Source of the DNA: Prorocentrum cordatum | Taxonomy: Eukaryota > Sar > Dinophyceae > Prorocentrales > Prorocentraceae | DNA length: 64,000 nucleotides | NCBI GenBank assembly: GCA_963575745.1 | Contig: CAUYUJ010018493.1 | Location: 485,631-549,630, forward strand | Direction: 5' to 3' | Shown here: positions 44,680 through 57,000 of the stretch, piece after piece | Layout: the number at the start of each line of letters is the position of its first letter | Position numbering within the stretch: position 1 is the stretch's first letter | Position numbers and translations under genes: made by a program | The notes under the pieces: generated by a model | What the model saw: only the letters and a program-made list of their open reading frames with translations | Database searches by the model: none | What the model was told of the DNA's origin: nothing

Positions 44680-45084
44680 CTATCGCCATCCCCTCACTCG
44701 CCCTTCCTTCCCCTGCGCTGCCCGTTGCGAGGAATTCGCCCCCCGAGGCCTCTTCGCGCCATAACCCTCTGACCTCCAACCTCCTCGCTTCCACCCTAAC
44801 TTATCAACATCGTTGTTTGTGTGTATATACAACTATCGATCCATCGATGCCCATCGCGCCCCATCGCCCTAGGATGCCCATCCATATATCTCACTCGCGC
44901 CTCGCGCCTCCTCGCAGTAGTCGATTCCCCCTCGCGCCTGGCAAATTGTTGACATGCCAAGATTTCGGCGTCCCACCACCCTGGGATATCCATACACATT
45001 ACTTGCTTTCAATCGACCTCGTTTGGCATTGCCCCGAGGCAGCTAATGCGCATCTGTCCGATTCGCCGATTCGAGCGTCGGCGC

Positions 45085-45546
45085 TCCAAGGCGGACCACG
45101 ATGCCCCGCGAACCGCGCCAAGACGGCCCAACAGGCCCCCGCCCCAAGGGGGCCCCAAGACTGCCCAAGCAGGCCCCACCACGGCCCAAGAGGCGCCCAA
45201 GACGGCCAACGAACGCCCGAAGAGGGGCCCAAAAGGAACCCAAGATGGTGAACACGACTTCCGCCCACAAGAAGCCTACAGGAGGCCCCAAGGGCCGCCA
45301 CGAGACCTCAGAGGCCCCCAAGCGGCACCACGAGGCCCCCAAGAGACCCAAACCGAAGCCAGAAGATGATTCCAAACGGCCCTCAATAGGTTTCAAACTT
45401 GCCTCCAGGAGGCCTCCGAGATGCCTCATCCGATATCCGAATGAACATATAGGGGGACTCTAACCGACAACCCATGCACGGTGGATTGATGGGCCGAAGG
45501 CCACGACATCGCCATCGTCATCGTCATCATCAGCGCCATCATCAGC

Positions 45547-45581
<35 letters not shown>

Positions 45582-45980
45582 TCTCATCATCATCATCATC
45601 ATCATCATCATGTGCATCATGATCAGCATCATCATCGTAACCATCATCATTCTCCCCATCATCATCATCATAATCAGCATCACCATCGTCAGAAACAACA
45701 TCATCGTCGTCATCGTTTTCACGTGGTTATTCCCGCGTCCGCCACAATCCTCGTCGTCGTCGTCCTCCTCCTCCTCCTCATCGTCTCCCCAATGTCTTCC
45801 TCATCCTCTCATCGGCAGCACCGCCAGCATAACCGCCATCATCGCCATCCTCGTCGCCATCATCATCACCATCATCGTCACCACCATCAGCATCATCGTC
45901 GTCACCCTCATCGGTTTGAGCAACCGCCACCGAGAATGCTGTGCTGGCACGGTGCGCAGGCAGTTGAGACCAATAATGGT
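45085..45980 (+). repeat. Composite CCAAGA plus CAT module, copy 2
   Basis: Matches 14206-15100; the CAT tract has lost several triplets around 45585-45610. Confidence 0.65.
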
Positions 45981-46017
45981 GGGCACCGATCTCCCTCGTG
46001 CCCCATCGCCCGAGGAT

Positions 46018-46062
46018 GACTCTCTCTCTCTCTCTCTCTCTCTTTCTTGCTCGTTCGTTCTT

Positions 46063-46102
<40 letters not shown>

Positions 46103-46437
46103 CCTCGCTCTCCCCCTTTCTACATGTACGTATGTATGTATACACATATATATATATACACAGACGTGTTTATACTTCTCGCGCATCGCGCCCCACCGCA
46201 TTTTTATACATAGCCCCTCGCGCCTGGCCAATCGAGATGCCAAGGCATCAGCGCCTTCATCCGTTCTGGATTCGAACATATATCCAGGATGCACTGCCCT
46301 GCAGAAGGGTCTGACTGACCAGCCGCGGCCCCAGGCGACCCCCAAGAGCGCCGATATGGCATAGACCCCATAAACACATACATATGCATAGACACCTACA
46401 TATACGTATACATATACATATACATATACGTATACTC

Positions 46438-46469
<32 letters not shown>

Positions 46470-46650
46470 GCATATATATACATACGCACATACATACCCA
46501 CATACATACACACACGTACATACACACACACATACAAACGTATACATATACATAAATGCATAATAATATGCATACACATATACCTATACATCTACACACA
46601 AACGCATACATGTACATCTACATATACATATACATCTACCTATCCAAATG
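46018..46650. repeat. TC, TA and ATACAT microsatellites, copy 2
   Basis: Equivalent of 15158-15790 with changes in repeat number (TC and TA tracts) only. Confidence 0.85.
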
Positions 46651-46689
46651 CACACGCATTGCACCTCGTGCGTGGCCTCGCGGCGCGCG

Positions 46690-46990
46690 CAAGCGCGCAA
46701 CCGGGGCCTCGATGACCGAGGTCTGGGTGGTGCCTCGCGCGGCGGCGCGGCCGTCGCGTCCTCGCCGGGCGATTTCTCCTGCCTCCTCTCAGACTCCTCC
46801 TTATCCACCTCCTTCCCTTCGCCCTCGCCCCCCCTCCCTTCCTCCGACATCATCATCGTCCTCCGCCTCCGTATCTCCATTCTGGCCTTCATCGCCCTCC
46901 AGTAGACCTGGGCCGACTGCGCTAACGCCGCCTCGTCCTCTTCACCCCGTCCGCCTCATTCCCCCATCCTCCTCATCTTGGCGCGCTCGC
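46690..46990 (-). CDS. Possible Arg/Glu-rich exon, copy 2
   Basis: Equivalent of 15830-16130 with ALAQSAQVYWRAMKARMEIR and DKEESERRQEKSPGED. A TGA arises at about 46958 in the extended frame. Downstream of about 47140 the GA-rich DNA no longer aligns with copy 1. Confidence 0.25.
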
Positions 46991-47589
46991 GGGGCGGGGG
47001 CCTCGCTGCACCCCCAGACCTCGGCCATCGAGGTGCGCGGGCGCGCCTGGGCGGCACGGGCGCCCAAACACATGGCGAGCAGGGTGGGGGGCGGGACTGG
47101 CGCCGCGAGAACGAAAAGGCGGGACAAAAGGAAGGAAAAGGGTACGGAGAGCACGGGGAGAAGCAGGCGATGGGCCGAAGGATGCGGACTAAGGCAGGAA
47201 ATGATGAGAACGGAGGGCGTGCGAGGGGCGAAGGGCGAAGCCAGGCGGGCGAAGCACCGGATTGACAGATAGGGGGGAGGCGGGTAGGAAGCGGATGGCA
47301 GCTAGGAGAGAAAAGGGCCGAGGCGGGGTGCGTAGGAGAGGGGGAGTGGATGCAGGAAGGAGCGAGAGTCAGGGAGGGAGGGGGAGCCAGGAGAGACGAG
47401 ATGATAGACCGAGAGAAGCAGAGAGAGAGAGAGAGGAGAGACAACAAACCGAACAAAAACAGGGCGAGAGGGCGAGCGGGCGGGGCGGGTGTTATGGAGC
47501 ATCAGGGGGAGGAGACAGTACAATTTTTTGAGAGCGGGGGGGAGGGGGAGGGGGGTGCCTAAGCGCGCCGCTGAACCGCCGCGCTCTCG

Positions 47590-48970
47590 CGCGCGCGTCG
47601 GAGTTCTGTATTGTCCACAATACAGAACTGCCCAACATGCGTCGGCCTCCTTAAAATGGCCACAGAACATGTCCAATTCAGTTTTTGGAATTACGTGTCG
47701 ACTTCTCTATTGTTGACAGTACAGAACTCCGACGCGCGCGCGCGCGCGCGTTGGAGTTTTGTATTGTCCACAATACAGAACTGCCCAACATGCGTCGGCC
47801 TCCTTAGAGGGCCCCAGAAAATTCCAAATTCAGTTTTTGAAATTGCATTGCTACTCTTCTATTGTGGGCAGTACAGAACTCAGACGCGCGCGCGCGCGTT
47901 GGAGTTTTGTATTGTCCACAATGCAGAACTGCCCAACATGCGTCGGCCTCCTTCAAGGGCACCAGAAAATTCCCAATTCAGTTTTTGAAATTACATTGCG
48001 ACTCTTCTGTTGTGGATAGTACAGAACTCCGACGCGCGCGGCTCGTCGGAGTTCTAAGTGTTGTCCACAACAGAACTGCCGCCATGTAATTCGGCCTCTA
48101 AAGGAGCCCCAGAATTGTCAATCAGTTTAGAAATTACATTGCGACTCTTCTGATTGTGGACAATACGTAACTCCTCCTGCCCGCGCGCAGCCGCGCTGTG
48201 TGCGGCGTTGGTGGAGTTCTGTATTGTCCACAATACAGAACTGCCCAACATGCGTCGGCCTCCTTAAAGGGCACCAGAAAATTCCCAATTCAGTTTTTGA
48301 AATTGCATTGCTACTCTTCTATTGTGGGCAGTACAGAACTCAGACGCGCGCGCGCGCTCGTCAGAGTTTTGTATTGTCCACAATACAGAACTGCCCAACA
48401 TGCGTCGGCCTCCTTAAAGGGCCCCAGAAAATTCCCAATTCAGTTTTTGAAATTACATTGCGGCTCTTCTATTGTGGATAGTACCATGAACTCGACGCGC
48501 GCGCGCGCGCGCGCGCGCGCGTTGGAGTTCTGTATTGTCCACAATACAGAACTGCCCAACATGCGTCGGCCTCCTTAGAGGGCCCCAGAAAATTCCCAAT
48601 TCAGTTTTTCAAATTACATTGCTACTCTTCTATTCTGGGCAGTACAGAACTCAGACGCGCGCGCGCGCTCGTCTGAGTTCTGTATTGTCCACAATACAGA
48701 ACTGCCCAACATGCGTCGGCCTTCTTACAGGGCCCAAGAAAATTCCCAATTCAGTTTTTGAAATTACATTGCTGCTCTTCTTTTGTGGGCAGTACAGAAC
48801 TCCGACGCGCGCGCGCGCGCGTTGAAGTTCTGTATTATCCACAATACGGAACTGCGCAACATGCGTCGGCCTCCTTAAAGGGCCCCAGAAAATTTCCAAT
48901 TCAGTTTTTGGAATTACATGTCGACTCTTCTATTGTGGGCAATACAGAACTTTTCAACCTGAGTCGGGTT
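47590..48970. repeat. 155-bp (CG)n satellite, copy 2
   Basis: About nine units. Individual units do not match copy 1 position by position: the indel-rich unit is at 48040-48200 here and at 17040-17480 in copy 1. The arrays have therefore evolved, or been assembled, separately. Confidence 0.88.
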
Positions 48971-48974
48971 CCTT

Positions 48975-50520
48975 GAAGGGCCAGAGAAAATTTCCATCAC
49001 AGTGTTTGGAAGTATAAGCAGACTCCGGCCGTGTTTTTCAGACAAATGTACGCGGCACAAAGACCAGAGCACCATTTTGAAAACATGCGCCCTTCATCCA
49101 TGTAATGGTTGCAAACATTTCAGACGAATATGCGCGGCGCCAAAGCGAGAGCCGCATTTTGAAAATAACTGCCCTCCATATTCGGCAGTGTCTGACGCTT
49201 AACTGTTACCGAGTGAGTTTTGAAGATGCTGTGTGTGTTTCGGTGTTCTTTTTCGAGCAAGAAGATACAACTTGTCATGCTTGTCTGGGGCTTGAAGTGG
49301 AACCTTACGGGGTGGCCGACGGACGCGTGCGGGTGACACTTGCCACCCGCGCGCTAGGAGAGTTGTATTGACCACAGTGGAAAGGTTGCCAGGTTGGTTT
49401 TTGAAGCTAAAGTGAACCCTTAACGGCGACGGATTGGATTCTGAAGTTAACCTGATTATTGGTGGATGTGTCCGACTATGATCAACACGGAACTCTCCAC
49501 GCGCGCGCGTGGTGAGTTCTGCACTTTCCGCATTCGCAGGGTCGCCGTTTTTGTTTGGAAGTCAAAGTGGACCCTGCGCCCTGGCCGACCGGATTTTGAC
49601 ATTAACAGGTGGCCTGGTGCATGGCCCACGCCATGACCAAGGCAGAACTCCGCACGCGCGCAAGCCATTGGGAGTTCTGTAGTGTCCACGACAGGAAGGC
49701 CGCCATGTTTCCATGACGATTCTACTTGACCCTCAACCCAGACCGATGCGATGTTTGACGTTCGCACCCAGCTGTAATTTCGACGCGATGCGATGTTTGA
49801 CGTTTGCGACCGGATCGACGCAACATCGCATCGGTCAACATCGCATCGATCTGGGCCTCAACCCAGACCGATGCGATGTTTGACGTTTGCGAATAGTAAC
49901 TACACCTCTGGTGCGTAATCTCGGTGAGCCTGGAAGAAGCCAAACGAGCCATGGGCAGCCCCGAGGAATCCGCAGGGCCCCCTGCGCGTTCCCAGCGATT
50001 CGCGCGGAGCCCGAATGAACCCTTGCGGAACCCGATGGAAGCACTAGAAATTCACGGAGGGCCCCCAGGGCCCTGGAGCAATTCAGGGGAATCCCTGGCC
50101 GCCCAACGGGATGCAACGTAACCCTTTTGCAACCCAAGTGGGCCCTGCAGGGGGCCCCGTGCAATTTCGATGCGCCTCAGGCGTTCCTGGTGCACCCTGG
50201 GGTGCCCCACTGACGCCCCGCGCGCGCGTGCGGAACCCCGACGATTCCAATTGAACCTTAGGCAACCCAAATGACTGAATCGCCCTAAACTTCATTTCGC
50301 ATGCTCAACCAACGCTAGGATTTGCACAGATCCCACGGCCGCTTGCGAGACTGAGCGATGTCAGGAGAACCCCGCGCAAGCAGCGCGACATCTTGCGAGG
50401 CCCCGCGAAGCCTTGCGGGTCCCTGGCCTGGCGACATTATTCGATAATTTACGAAGCTTCGCTTGAAACGGCGCGTCCACCGCCGCGGCGCGCGACGTCG
50501 GCGCGGCGGCGCGCAGACCC
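48975..50520. other. No gene seen (equivalent of 18130-19670)
   Basis: Nearly identical to copy 1, with the same CCGATGCGATGTTTGACG repeats at 49740-49885. Confidence 0.5.
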
Positions 50521-51940
50521 ATCACCGAGAGGGGTCTTTCGTTTGGCAACCACCACACACACCACCACCACACCACCCCCACCACCCCAAAAAAAAAAAC
50601 CCCCCCAATCCGCACGCCCCCCCCCCCCCCCGTGCGCGCGCCCCCCCCCCCCCCCTCCAAAAACAAAAAAAAAACGGCACGCCCGCCCACCCGCCCACCC
50701 ACCCTACCCCCTCAGGGGCGCGCGCGGCATCGGGCAGCTTGCCACCTATATGCGAAACTCACACCCGTGAGCGGCGCGCCGCGTCGCAAAGTTGCACTCC
50801 CCCTCCCATTGCGCTGGCATGCGTGACGCGCGGCGCCCGAAGTTCTGCGGGGCCCCCCAGCCAGCCCCGCCCCCCGCACCATCCACGCGCGGCGCGCGAC
50901 CTCGGATAGCTTGCCGAGCCACGCCCGACGCGCGGGTGCCGCATCGGATATGCCGTGGTTCATTTCTCCCGCCGCGCGCGTGGCGCGCGCTTCTTGGCAT
51001 TTTGCAAAATGACCCGCGCTCCCTGCAGATGGCGCGCGGCATCTGGTACTGGCCAGCCCCCGTGTGCGGCGCGCGGCGTTGGGCAAATTGCGAAGTGCGC
51101 CCGCCCCGCGCCGCCCGCCCCGCCCGCGCGCGCCCGCGCGCCCGCGCGCCCGCGCACCCGCGCGCCACGCCCGCGCACGTGCACCACTCACACACGCACG
51201 CGACCACGCACACAACAACCACCACCACCACCGCCACCATCGCCGCCACCAACTTCACAATCCACCAAGGCCAGTCCAAAGCTGCTTGGCCCAATGAGAG
51301 CGTGTTTGGGCCCTGTGTTTGTTTTGCATAGCGCTGGCCTTGACAAGATGCCCCTGTCCATTAGGGAAGCCCTGCGGTAGCAAGGTCCGAAGGTCTCCTC
51401 CTCCTCCTCCTCCTCCTCGCCCCCTTCTGACATGTTGCCTCCCCGTCGCCATCGCGAGCTGCTTTGCCAGGCTCACCGAAGCAACTAACTCCGCACTTCT
51501 TTTGCGCCGTTGTTTCACAGTGTGCGTTCTGCGTACCTCCGCCAGGCAGTTCATCAGAACGTCGTTTCTGGATGCGCTGGTGGCGATATGCGGTGCGCTA
51601 GGGATTGCATTGGCACTGCGTAAGAAACCAGCAAGCAACCACGCGCACAACAAACCAACGACATTGCCAACCGAAGAAACAACACCATGCACAGCTATAC
51701 GTAGAGAGTTGCGCTGCGTTCGTGGTTCCAGGGTCACGGCCCCTTGTACATTTCATTGCATTGTCGCTTGTGGGTCGGGCGCGCGCCAAGGCGGTCGCAA
51801 TCGGGGGGCGGAGGTACGGGGAGGAGAGCCAGAGCAGGAAGGCTATAAAAGGATACGGAAGGAGGGCGGTAAGGAGATGATGATGGTGGTCAGTGCAACA
51901 CATGAGCATCATGTCGGTGGGGCTGGGCACCCAGCTTGCC
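50520..51940. other. Low-complexity DNA and weak frame, copy 2
   Basis: 50520-50690 replaces the copy 1 CCA/A-run segment with a different CAC/A-run/C-run sequence; the rest matches 19830-21045. No supported gene. Confidence 0.45.
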
Positions 51941-51944
51941 CCTG

Positions 51945-52655
51945 CATGCCCGCGCGTGTCCGTGCATGTCGTTGCGTGTCGCTGCGTGTCCGCCGATGTC
52001 TGTCGTTGTCGTCGCATGTCCCCAGTTGTCTGCTCGTGTCACTGCGCGTCGCTGCATGTCCGCTGATGTCGCCGCGTGTCTCTACGTGTCTGCACGTGTC
52101 CGTGCATGCTGCTGCGTGTCCGCCGATGTCCGCCGATGTCTTCGCATGTCTCTACTTGTCTGCGCGCGGTCCTGCATGTCGCTGCTCGTCGCTACATGTC
52201 CGCCGATGTCTGTCTATGTCTTCGCTTGTCTCTAGTTGTCTGCCTTTGTCCGCGCATGTCGCTGCATGTCCGCCGATGTCCGTCGATGTCTTCGCATGTC
52301 CCTGGAAGTCGCTGCATGTCGCTGCATGTCGCTGTATGTCGCTGTATGTCGCTGTATGTCGCTAGTTGTCTGCAGGTGTCCGTACATGTCGCTGCATGTC
52401 CGTCGATGTCTGCCGATGTCTTCGCATGTCTTGAGTTGTCGCAGTTTGTCTCTGCATGTCGCTGCATGTCCGCCCATGTACGTCGATGTCTTCACATGTC
52501 TCTAGTTGGCTGCTGGTGTCCGTGCATGTCGTGCAGGGCGCCGCACGGTATTCGCATGTTTCTAGTTGGCTGTGCGTCTGTTCGTGGCGCTGCGTGTCCG
52601 CCGACAGTTGTCGATATTCGTGCGTGTTTCTAGGCGGTGTGCTGTGCCTATGCCC
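51945..52655 (+). repeat. Decamer array, copy 2
   Basis: Equivalent of 21046-21770, with only a few substitutions. Confidence 0.9.
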
Positions 52656-52740
52656 ATGCAGCTTGCTGCATGCCCACCGATGGATTCGCTAGTCCATAGT
52701 TGCATGTCCACGGTTCGGGGCCTGAAGCCGAAGGCGGCTA

Positions 52741-53134
52741 ATGATGATGATGAGGATGATGATGGTGATGATGGTGGTGATGATGTTGATGCTGATGATG
52801 ATGTTGATGCTGATGGGGATGATGATGAGGATGATGATGATAATGGTGATGATGATAATGATGATGACGGTGATGATGATGCTGATGATGATGATGATGA
52901 TGAGGAAGATGAGGAGGATGATGCTGATGACGACGATCTTGGTGGTGGCGACGTTGATTAGGATGGTTGCAAGGAGGGGGATTGGGCTGATGAGGGGGGG
53001 CGGGGGAGGAGGAGGAGGAGGATGAGGAAGAAAAGGAGAAGGAGGAGGCGGAGGCTGAACAGGAAGGCGGTGCGGGGAGGGGGGGAGAGGAGGCAGTTCA
53101 CGGGGATGCTGCCCAGGGGGGGGGGGGGGGGGGG
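52741..53134 (+). repeat. GAT tract, GA-rich and G-run, copy 2
   Basis: Equivalent of 21855-22250, with the same interruptions. Confidence 0.8.
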
Positions 53135-53863
53135 CGATGAGGACGAGCAGATTGGAGTGGAGATGTGAGCGAGGAGCAAGAGGCTACAGAGGAACGTGGG
53201 CAACTAGGCGGGCCCGCGCTACCAGCATAGGATTTGGCGCTGCCCTCGGGCCCTCGACCAAGCCAAATTCCCTGAGCTATGCCAGGGCACGCTGGGCCAG
53301 GATCTCGAGGCGCGCCCGCCCGCGGCGACGAGGCAAACCCCCCCCCCCTGCGAGCCAGGAAATCTAATCGGGCAACCGACGGGGCGCACGATGGGGACTC
53401 GACTGAAGCAGGCAGCGCACGAGGGCGAGAGCGAGCGAGCTGCGTTTCCCCAATCAGGAGTTGGCAGGGCGGCTCCCGCCGACCATACCAGCGTGTATGA
53501 ACGAGCAGCTTCAAACGGAGCGGTGCCGCTCCACTCCGCACCAACAAACGGTGCTCCCACAAAAGATGCGGCACCGCCTTGCACGCGCGATGAATGCGCT
53601 CGGCTGGAGGGCGCAGCTGCAAGGGCGGGCGGCGAGGACGCGAGGGTGCAATGATGCAAGGATCTCATAGGATTTTTCGAGGATATGATACAACGGTGCA
53701 CGGGGATGCACGTCATTGCGCGGCCGAACCATTGAAGGACCCGCGATAAGGATGCAATGGCAGTTGTAAGGTTGCCCATCCTTACGAATGACTATGGCAG
53801 TACTTGCTCGTCATCACTATCCTTCCCCTCTGCAGTATTTCAGGGAAGAGGGATAGCGAGTGC

Positions 53864-53929
53864 GACGAGGGCGATGCGGGCAACGAAGCTGATGATGTCA
53901 TCTTCCTCGTTGCCCGCATCGCCCTCATC
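53864..53929. repeat. Hairpin downstream of RG-rich gene, copy 2
   Basis: Arms 53864-53886 and 53907-53929; one base change (GATGAGG to GACGAGG) makes one G/T-type mismatch. Confidence 0.75.
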
Positions 53930-54098
53930 CGTGTCGTCCCTCCTCGTCCCCACCCTTACCCTTTTATCGCCCCCATGATTGCCATCAGGCATCCTCGTTG
54001 CCAGCATCATCCTCGTGACCGTCGCTCTCATCCAGAGCGAGATCCCGCAGCCGCGGGGCCAGGCCCTAACCGATGTCGCTACTGACCTCGGTCTCGCC

Positions 54099-57000
54099 CT
54101 AGTCAGCGTCGTCGGCCGCCTGGCTGCTGATGCGGATCCGCTTCTCGGCCCTCTCGTCGTCCTCCATCTGCTCAGCCTTCCAGCCGCTGTCCACCTGCAT
54201 GTCCTCCAGCAGGGTGTCGCCTTTCATGTCGGGCCCGTCGGAGATGGCGTTCACGTTCTGCAGCGCTTGCGAGCCCTCCGCCATCTCTGCGTCGCCCACG
54301 GACTCCACGACCTCGGCATCGCTGACCGTCTTGGCTGCGTCGCCCTCGGACTCCACGATCTCCACGGCCTCGGGCTCGGCCTCCGCGGGCGGGGCAGCGC
54401 GCTCCACCTCGGGCTCGGGCTCGGCCGCCGCGGGCGGGGCAGCGCCGCCCATCGCCGCCGCCTCGGGCTCGGCGGGCCCCTTGGCCTCGTCTTCCTTGAC
54501 CATGTCGGCCATCTTCGCGTTCGCCCAAGCCACGGTCCCCTTGAGCGAGGCGGCCACGTGCACTCTAGCGTTCGACACCTTGGTCCACTTCTGGCCAGAG
54601 CGATCCCTGATGAAGCACTCCCAGCCGCAGATCTTCGGGCGCGGCGAGACGCCCGCCCGGGGTGAGGGAAGGGAGGGAGGGGGGGGGGTGGGGGGGGGGG
54701 ATTCGGTTTCTTTACAACCAGAACAACCACTTTACAACCAGATGGGTTACTTTACAACCAACATGGGATTGGAAAGTATGGTTTTCCATCGAGAACGTCC
54801 ACTTTGCAACCAGAACGGCCCACTTGACAACCAGAACGGACCACTTTACAACCAGAACGGACCACTTTACAACCAGAACGGACCACTTTACAACCAGCTC
54901 AGAGTGGCCGTGCGTGTTTGGGCGTTCCGCACAGCGCCCCAGAGCAAGTGGGCGCGCTGAAACATGCCCCAGAGCAAGTGGGCGCTCTGAAAAATGCTCC
55001 AGAGCAAGTGGGCGCTCTCAAAAGTGCCCCAGGGCGCGCGGGCGCTGTGAAAAATGCTCCAGAGCACGTGGGCGCCCTGGAGCCCGAGCGCCTGACCGCT
55101 CTGCGCAGGCCCCAGCGACGCCTCTGGGCCCGAGCGCCTGAACGCCCTGCGCAGGCCCCAGCGACGCCTCTGGGCTGGGGCTCGACGGCTGCGGTTTCGG
55201 CAAGGTCGGTTTCCATTCCCGCTGGGCGCTTTCTCCTTTGACGCGCCTTACTTCCATGTCTACCTACTGGGGCGTGTCCACCTCCGCGGCCACCGCCGTG
55301 TTCAAGACAGTGGTCGGGGTCTTCACCAACGGCCTCGTATTGAACCCCTTCGACTGCAGTTTCCACTGCAACCCTGCTACCACCACACTTGCCGCTGGAG
55401 CCCCGCTACCTCCACAATTCTGACTGACCCCCCGCTACCACTACAGATCCCATTGCAGCCCAGCTACCGCCGCAGTTCCCACCGCTGCCTGGCGACCGCC
55501 ACAGTTGCCACCGCAGCTTCCCAACACCATGCAGTTCCCATTGTAGCCCCCGCTACCACCACATCTCCCACTACAGCTTCCCAGTGCCATGCAGCTCCAG
55601 TCTTGGACAGGATCATGGTTTATTCGTATGTCCTGCGCGAGTAGCCTTCGCCCGGCAGAAAAAAAAGCAGAGCAAGCACTGGCAGAACTGACCGAAAGAG
55701 CTTAGAGAGCAAGTCAAAACCATAATCCGCCCACCAGCACGCAACATACCATAGCGCACCAGGTCGTCGCATCACCAACGCGCGCGCAGTGCGCGATGGG
55801 CAACTTTACAACCAATATGCCTCAAAGAGCCCAAAGCCACCCTTGCGCTTGCCCACGGAGATTTCAGGGAAAGGCCCGCGTGCGTTCAATATGTGTTTCC
55901 ACTTGCCTGGTTGTAAAGTGCCCTTCCTGGTTGTAAAGTGCCCTTCTCGGATTTTGCAAGCTGGTTGCAAAGTGACCCATCTGGTTGTGAAGTGCGCTTC
56001 TGGTTGTAAAGTGACCCACGCGCGGGGGGGGGGGGGGGGACATGCCCCTCCACGACGCGCGCCCTCGTCCACCATCGATCCGATCGCATGTCGCATTTCG
56101 CGCCCCTCTCGCACAGCCCGTCCCACTCCTAAGCCCCCTCCATGCCCTCTGACTGAGGTGGGGCGACTGCATGGGGCGAGAGGTGCCGCGCGAGCGGGGT
56201 GCGGAGGGCGACGCGCGATCGGAATGAGGGCGGACGGGGCGAGGGACACAGTGACAAGGTAGAGGACACGTGGCGAGCGAGCCAGAGTTGCGACGAGGAG
56301 GAGGGCGCGGCGATGGTGCAAGGATGGAGGCGAGCAGGAAGGGGTGGAGGGGCGAGGAGAAAGGGTGAATCGGGTGGGGTGCGATGCCAGAGGGCGAAGA
56401 TGGCGAATGGCGAACTGTGCGAGGCCACCTTGTAGCGGCCCAGCGCCTGGCACAGCTCCTTCGCCTCCGTGATCTCGGCCTGGACCACGTCCCACGGGTC
56501 GGGGTTCGGGTTCCACTTGCCGACGGCCTCCGAGGGGAGGGGGGCCATTCATGTGGGGAACATTGGCGGACGAGGAGAAGTCGCACACTTAAGGCGTGAG
56601 AGGTGGATTACGAGTAGGAGGGTATGAGGGTGAGGAGGAAGGGATGCCTGCGCGGTGCCCTGCTGCGCGCCGCTGCCCTTGTCGTCCTCGTCCTCGCCCT
56701 GGACGCCCTCGTTGCTGCCCGTGCCGCCCTCGCCCTCGGCGGCGGTCACCTGCTTGCCGCTGCCGCTGCCACGGCCGCGGCCACCGCGGCCGCGGGCGCC
56801 AGCGCTGCTGGCGCCCTTGCCGCTGGCCTTCTCGCCGTCGTTCTCCTCCTCGGGGGCCTCCTGCTTGCTGTTGCTCTTGCCCCTGCCCCTGCCGCGGCGG
56901 CCGCGGCCGCGGCCGCGGCCCGCGCCGTCGGCGTCGCCAGCTCCGTCCGAGCCCTTGTCGATGCCCTTCTCGCCGTCGCCGACAGCAGCGCCGTCCGAGC

